Part shown: positions 60,965 to 64,000 of the stretch, piece by piece
Layout of the letters: each line of letters begins with the position of its first letter
How positions within the stretch are numbered: the stretch's first letter is position 1
From: Pseudomonas sp. TH41
GTDB lineage: Bacteria > Pseudomonadota > Gammaproteobacteria > Pseudomonadales > Pseudomonadaceae
DNA: 64,000 nt
Assembly (NCBI RefSeq): GCF_016650695.1
Contig: NZ_JAEKFH010000009.1
Location: 186,001 to 250,000 of the forward strand
Direction: 5' to 3'
The notes under the pieces: model-generated
Told to the model about the DNA's origin: nothing
What the model saw: only the letters and a program-made list of their open reading frames with translations
Databases searched by the model: none
Made by a program: the position numbers and the translations under genes

Positions 60965-62119
60965 TCAGCGCTCCAGCCCAAGGCTCTGACGATATTGGCT
61001 CGGTGCCATGCCGGTCCATCGCTTGAAGGCACGGGTGAAATTGCTGACTTCGGAAAAACCCAGGGAAAAGGCAGCCTCCGTCACCGAAACCGAACTGCGC
61101 GACATGAACGCGAGCGCATTGGTGCGCCGTGTATGGTCGAGGATTTCCTGAAAACTGGTATCCCTGGCAGCGAGCTTCAATTGCAAACCACGGGTACTGA
61201 TGTGCAGCCGCTCAGCCACTCGATCCTTGTTCAGCGCACGCGAGGATAATTCACTGCTGACAATGGCCCGGACGCGATTGACGATATCGCCCCGTTCAAT
61301 GCGCTGAAGGTACTCCATCACTGTGCGGTCATGGCTCAATGCAAGCTCCTCATTGGCCCCCGGGAGCCGTTTGTCCACCAGGTCCAGATCCATTGTCATC
61401 ACGATCTCGGGCCGGTCGAATTCGACGTCGCATTGGAAATAGCTGGAAAAAACCTGAGCCATGTTCTCAGAGGCAGGTCGGATCAACTCGAGTTCGCTCA
61501 AACGGAATCGATTGCCGGAGATGGTCCGAAGAAGCGTAAAGATCAAAGCGATGTAGGCATCGTGAGTTTCATGGCACACCTGCGCCCCGGGTACGATTGA
61601 AGTAATGAGCCGGAAAGTATTGTTTCGTTCTTCTACGCGGATGTTGGCATTCTGCGAAATGACACGGTAGAGCGAACTCAACCGTTGCGCGAAGTCCCGT
61701 ATCGAAATGCTGGCCAGCAGTGCAAAGCCCATCGCATGCAAGTTGGCGGGACGCAAGGTTTCTCCGGCACGCAGGCCAAAACAAGGATCTTTAGTGGCAT
61801 GGACGGCCGCGGCATACAGCTTCGCGATCGTTTGATTATCAATGCGCAGCATCGGATCGGTGGTCGCAGGCAGCATCACGCCGCAGGAGCGAAAGACCTG
61901 ATCGGCGCTAGCACCTTGGTTTTCGAGCGCTTCGGCAATCGCAATGGCATAGGCACCAATGATCGATGAACCACGGCTTTGAGTGTCCGGCGCAAAGCCA
62001 TCTTTCAGCGTCCGCTGCGCGTCAATGACATCGCTGCATTCATTGCTTCTCGTCACGGTAAAAACCTCTGATTGTTCACGTCGGCAACGAGCGTTATCGC
62101 CTCGACTGACGCGGTCCAT
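60965..62119 (-). CDS. AraC-family regulator with Arabinose_bd-type N-domain (first)
   Basis: 384 residues from ATG 62119. The N-terminal effector domain (SSIIGAYAIAIAEALENQGASADQVFRSCG ... RPANLHAMGFALLASISIRDFAQRL) is that of OruR/ArgR-like AraC proteins. The C-terminal HTH has KDRVAERLHISTRGLQLKL and VSVTEAAFSLGFSEVSNFTRAFKRWTGMAPSQYR. A GTG at 62056, with AGAGG 8 bases upstream, is an equally good start (363 residues). Divergent from the second AraC gene; the gap holds a 32-bp motif also found after that gene. Confidence 0.87.
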   Translation of the reverse strand: MDRVSRGDNARCRREQSEVFTVTRSNECSDVIDAQRTLKDGFAPDTQSRGSSIIGAYAIAIAEALENQGASADQVFRSCGVMLPATTDPMLRIDNQTIAKLYAAAVHATKDPCFGLRAGETLRPANLHAMGFALLASISIRDFAQRLSSLYRVISQNANIRVEERNNTFRLITSIVPGAQVCHETHDAYIALIFTLLRTISGNRFRLSELELIRPASENMAQVFSSYFQCDVEFDRPEIVMTMDLDLVDKRLPGANEELALSHDRTVMEYLQRIERGDIVNRVRAIVSSELSSRALNKDRVAERLHISTRGLQLKLAARDTSFQEILDHTRRTNALAFMSRSSVSVTEAAFSLGFSEVSNFTRAFKRWTGMAPSQYRQSLGLER

Positions 62120-62143
62120 TTTAGGCACCTACGCTGGTGGAAA

Positions 62144-62175
62144 TTTTGTTAATGCACGCCAATCATTTGTGATTG
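62144..62175. promoter_or_regulatory. 32-bp motif, first copy, between the divergent AraC genes
   Basis: Contains TTGTTAATGCACG and CATTTGTGATTG. The inverted copy at 63237-63268 agrees at 28 of 32 positions. It lies 40 bp before the second AraC start. Confidence 0.7.
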
Positions 62176-62215
62176 AATGCCGTTTCAGGCAGCCACGTAA
62201 TCAAGGAGAAGTGGT

Positions 62216-63232
62216 ATGACGCCGTATATGCGCGGCTGGGTGGTGCAGGGTTTGGCACAACTGATCGAGGATCTCGGTGGCGATGTAGCACGTTACGAGG
62301 AACGCTTCCAATTGCCGCTGCGAGGTCCTGATCAAAGCGATATGAAGATCCCCGGCTCACCGTTGATCCACTTGATGGAGGCATGCGCCGAGGACCTGGA
62401 ATGCCCGGATTTCGGCATTCGCCTCGCTTCCGTGCAAGGACGCGCGCCGCTCGGCCCGGTCATGCTGGTATTGACCCAGTGCGCAACAGTGGGCGAAGCC
62501 ATCGGGGCTGCTGCGCGGTTCATCAACATGTTGAACCCGGCCGTGGAACTGCAATGCCAGAATATTCCCGGTGGGTTGCGCATGAGCTACCAGCTCAAAG
62601 TGCCCAGAGTGGGTATCGCGCGCCAGTTCGAACAATGGTGCCTTGCGGCCGGCGTCATCATTCTGCAAATCCTGGCGGGCGCAAAAGCACGGCCACGGGC
62701 GACGTTTTTCACCCATCCGCCCTTGCTGTCGAAGGACTTCTATTCCAGCACATTCGGTTGTCCGGTGCAGTTTTCGCAAGCAGCGTTTGGGCTCGATTTC
62801 TCTGCAATTGATACAGCGCGCCCGATGGATGGCAACGACCCAGAAATGAAGGCGCTGGTCACCGACTATCTGGAGCGAATTGCAGACGCCTCCGGGCTCG
62901 ACCTCGAACACCAGCTAGACGCGCTGATCCGTAAACTTCTGCCGACCGGCCGCTGCACGCTCGAGACCCTCGCCAGTCATTACTTCGTCAGCGTTCGTAC
63001 CCTGCAGCGGCGTCTGGAGGATCAAGGGCTGGCATTCGAGAAGCAGGTGGACGATATCCGCCGCGAACGTGCGGCCCAGTACCTCAGCGATCCGATGCTG
63101 CGTATCTCACAGGTGGCGTTATTGCTCGGGTATGCCGAACAAAGCTCGTTATCACACGCGTTCAAGCGCTGGTATGGGATGTCGCCCAGTGCCTGGCGCC
63201 GAGCCCATTCGTCCCCGCTCCCGGAGGGATGA
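62216..63232 (+). CDS. AraC-family regulator with Arabinose_bd-type N-domain (second)
   Basis: 338 residues. Effector domain residues 1-200 (GWVVQGLAQLIEDLGGDVARYEERFQLPLRG, FGIRLASVQGRAPLGPVMLVLTQCATVGEAI). HTH at the C-terminus: TLETLASHYFVSVRTLQRRLEDQG and RISQVALLLGYAEQSSLSHAFKRWYGMSPSAWRRAH. ATG 62216 follows AAGGAG. It shares domain layout with its divergent neighbour but little sequence. Its likely target is the DUF1254 gene 118 bp downstream, since the same motif precedes both. Confidence 0.88.
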   Translation: MTPYMRGWVVQGLAQLIEDLGGDVARYEERFQLPLRGPDQSDMKIPGSPLIHLMEACAEDLECPDFGIRLASVQGRAPLGPVMLVLTQCATVGEAIGAAARFINMLNPAVELQCQNIPGGLRMSYQLKVPRVGIARQFEQWCLAAGVIILQILAGAKARPRATFFTHPPLLSKDFYSSTFGCPVQFSQAAFGLDFSAIDTARPMDGNDPEMKALVTDYLERIADASGLDLEHQLDALIRKLLPTGRCTLETLASHYFVSVRTLQRRLEDQGLAFEKQVDDIRRERAAQYLSDPMLRISQVALLLGYAEQSSLSHAFKRWYGMSPSAWRRAHSSPLPEG

Positions 63233-63236
63233 CATC

Positions 63237-63268
63237 CAATCACAAATGTTTGTCGTGCATTAACAAAC
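63237..63268. promoter_or_regulatory. 32-bp motif, second copy (inverted), before the DUF1254 gene
   Basis: Inverted copy of the 62144-62175 motif (CAATCACAAATG ... CGTGCATTAACAA), 82 bp upstream of the DUF1254 start. Position suits an activator site. Confidence 0.7.
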
Positions 63269-63349
63269 CATTGATGCGGTTCATTTCCCAAAATAGGGCA
63301 GCCAAAATCGGCTGGATGACTTCGTCCGCATCAATGGAGAACAAGAAGA

Positions 63350-64000
63350 ATGACATTGCCCCCAACGAGCCGTGCAGGAAGAGCAGGACGCAGACTTGAA
63401 TCGTCCCTCTTCATCGTGCTCGGTTTACTCGTGGCTTCGACGGCAGTTGCCCAGACCTACAAGACCGACATCCCGCCTTCGATCGTGACACCCGACACGC
63501 TCGAGACACGGCTCGGAACCCTGCGCTTCACCGACGGTTTCCCGGATGAGGCGACCGTGCAGAAGGTCTACGACAACCTCGACTTCCAGCGTGGCATGCA
63601 GGCGTTCCTCACGACAATTCCTGCGGCGTCGCAGGCGGCGATGCGCCGAGCCATCCGGACGCTCGGTCCAGACAATGGAACGGTGTTCATCGCCGAGACG
63701 CTGCTGGACTCCAGATCGCTGTTCCTGACGGGCAACAGCGAGAACGTCTACGCGTCGGGCTGGATCGATTTGAAGAACGGGCCGGTCGTGATCGAAAGCC
63801 CGCCCAATACCCTCGGCGTTATCGATGATTTCTGGTACCGCTACGTCACAGACCTCGGCAATGCCGGGCCCGACAAGGGCCAGGGCGGCAAGTACCTGTT
63901 GCTCCCTCCGGACTACGAGGGGGAAGTGCCACAGGGTTACCACGTATTCAAATCCCGCACCTTCAACAACTGGTTCATCAGCCGTGGCTTCCTGGTAAAC
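63350..64000 (+). CDS. DUF1254-family exported protein, N-terminal part
   Basis: The frame opens at ATG 63350 and runs off the window, so at least 217 residues are seen. A basic N-terminus (RAGRAGRR) and hydrophobic segment (FIVLGLLVASTAVA) form a signal peptide with cleavage near AVAQ-TYK. The mature part (LETRLGTLRFTDGFPDEATVQKVYDNLDFQRGMQAFLTTIPAASQAAM) is the DUF1254 domain, which usually precedes DUF1214 in a protein of about 450 residues. Function is unknown; relatives are often induced by lipids or aromatics. GGAG stands upstream of the ATG. Confidence 0.85.
   Translation, partial: MTLPPTSRAGRAGRRLESSLFIVLGLLVASTAVAQTYKTDIPPSIVTPDTLETRLGTLRFTDGFPDEATVQKVYDNLDFQRGMQAFLTTIPAASQAAMRRAIRTLGPDNGTVFIAETLLDSRSLFLTGNSENVYASGWIDLKNGPVVIESPPNTLGVIDDFWYRYVTDLGNAGPDKGQGGKYLLLPPDYEGEVPQGYHVFKSRTFNNWFISRGFLVN

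Overview
The window is chromosomal DNA of a fluorescent-group Pseudomonas (GC about 60 percent). The evidence is the mannitol operon in the P. fluorescens order mtlR-mtlEFGKD-xylB(mtlY)-mtlZ, Pseudomonas proteins such as DUF2790, DUF1652 and LpxO, and many interspersed REP/REPIN palindromes of the three kinds known from P. fluorescens. There is no rRNA, tRNA or CRISPR array that I can see.

Layout. 1-3182: end of a bestrophin-like channel gene, a TPR protein, and a decayed hybrid histidine kinase whose phospho-accepting domain is deleted. 3299-10452: a signalling block of receiver, receiver-kinase, CheB, CheR and a 1163-residue CHASE3-GAF-kinase-triple-receiver protein on the minus strand, with a divergent single-domain receiver. 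10551-12814: glycosyltransferase and PI-PLC X-domain protein. 12929-22751: mannitol regulator, ABC transporter, dehydrogenase and two sugar kinases, with REPs in five gaps. 22939-29877: small proteins, ecotin, a threonine dehydratase behind what looks like a complete ribosome-mediated attenuator, and a CorA-like / RimK-like ATP-grasp / GNAT-C39 peptidase locus. 30031-43685: mostly housekeeping and envelope genes (sugar dehydrogenase, Ku, LpxO, YbiT, MFS, hydrolase, AzoR with its LysR neighbour, UppP, chemoreceptor).

43784-45340 is a unit with terminal inverted repeats and an 11-bp target duplication. It holds an IS110-type transposase and a 43-bp-armed palindrome. A second, 155-bp copy with the same ends lies at 48294-48448 and encloses a REPIN. 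Between them are DUF190, TrmK and the acuR-acuI pair with two visible operators. 48523-52856 is a LysR-controlled dioxygenase plus polar amino-acid ABC transporter operon. 53229-64000 looks like an accessory catabolic region: saccharopine-dehydrogenase-like reductase, MalT-type LuxR activator, SDR, SCP2-type thiolase, DUF1145, a metallo-beta-lactamase-fold protein lacking metal ligands, two AraC regulators and the start of a DUF1254 gene. A 32-bp motif occurs twice, inverted, around the second AraC gene.

The strongest candidates for something undescribed are the probably leaderless attenuator before the threonine dehydratase (25876-26018), the TIR/TSD elements carrying REPs and an IS110 gene, the divergent RimK-like / GNAT-C39 locus, and the paired 32-bp motif at 62144 and 63237. 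All calls come from reading the sequence and family knowledge; no database search was run.
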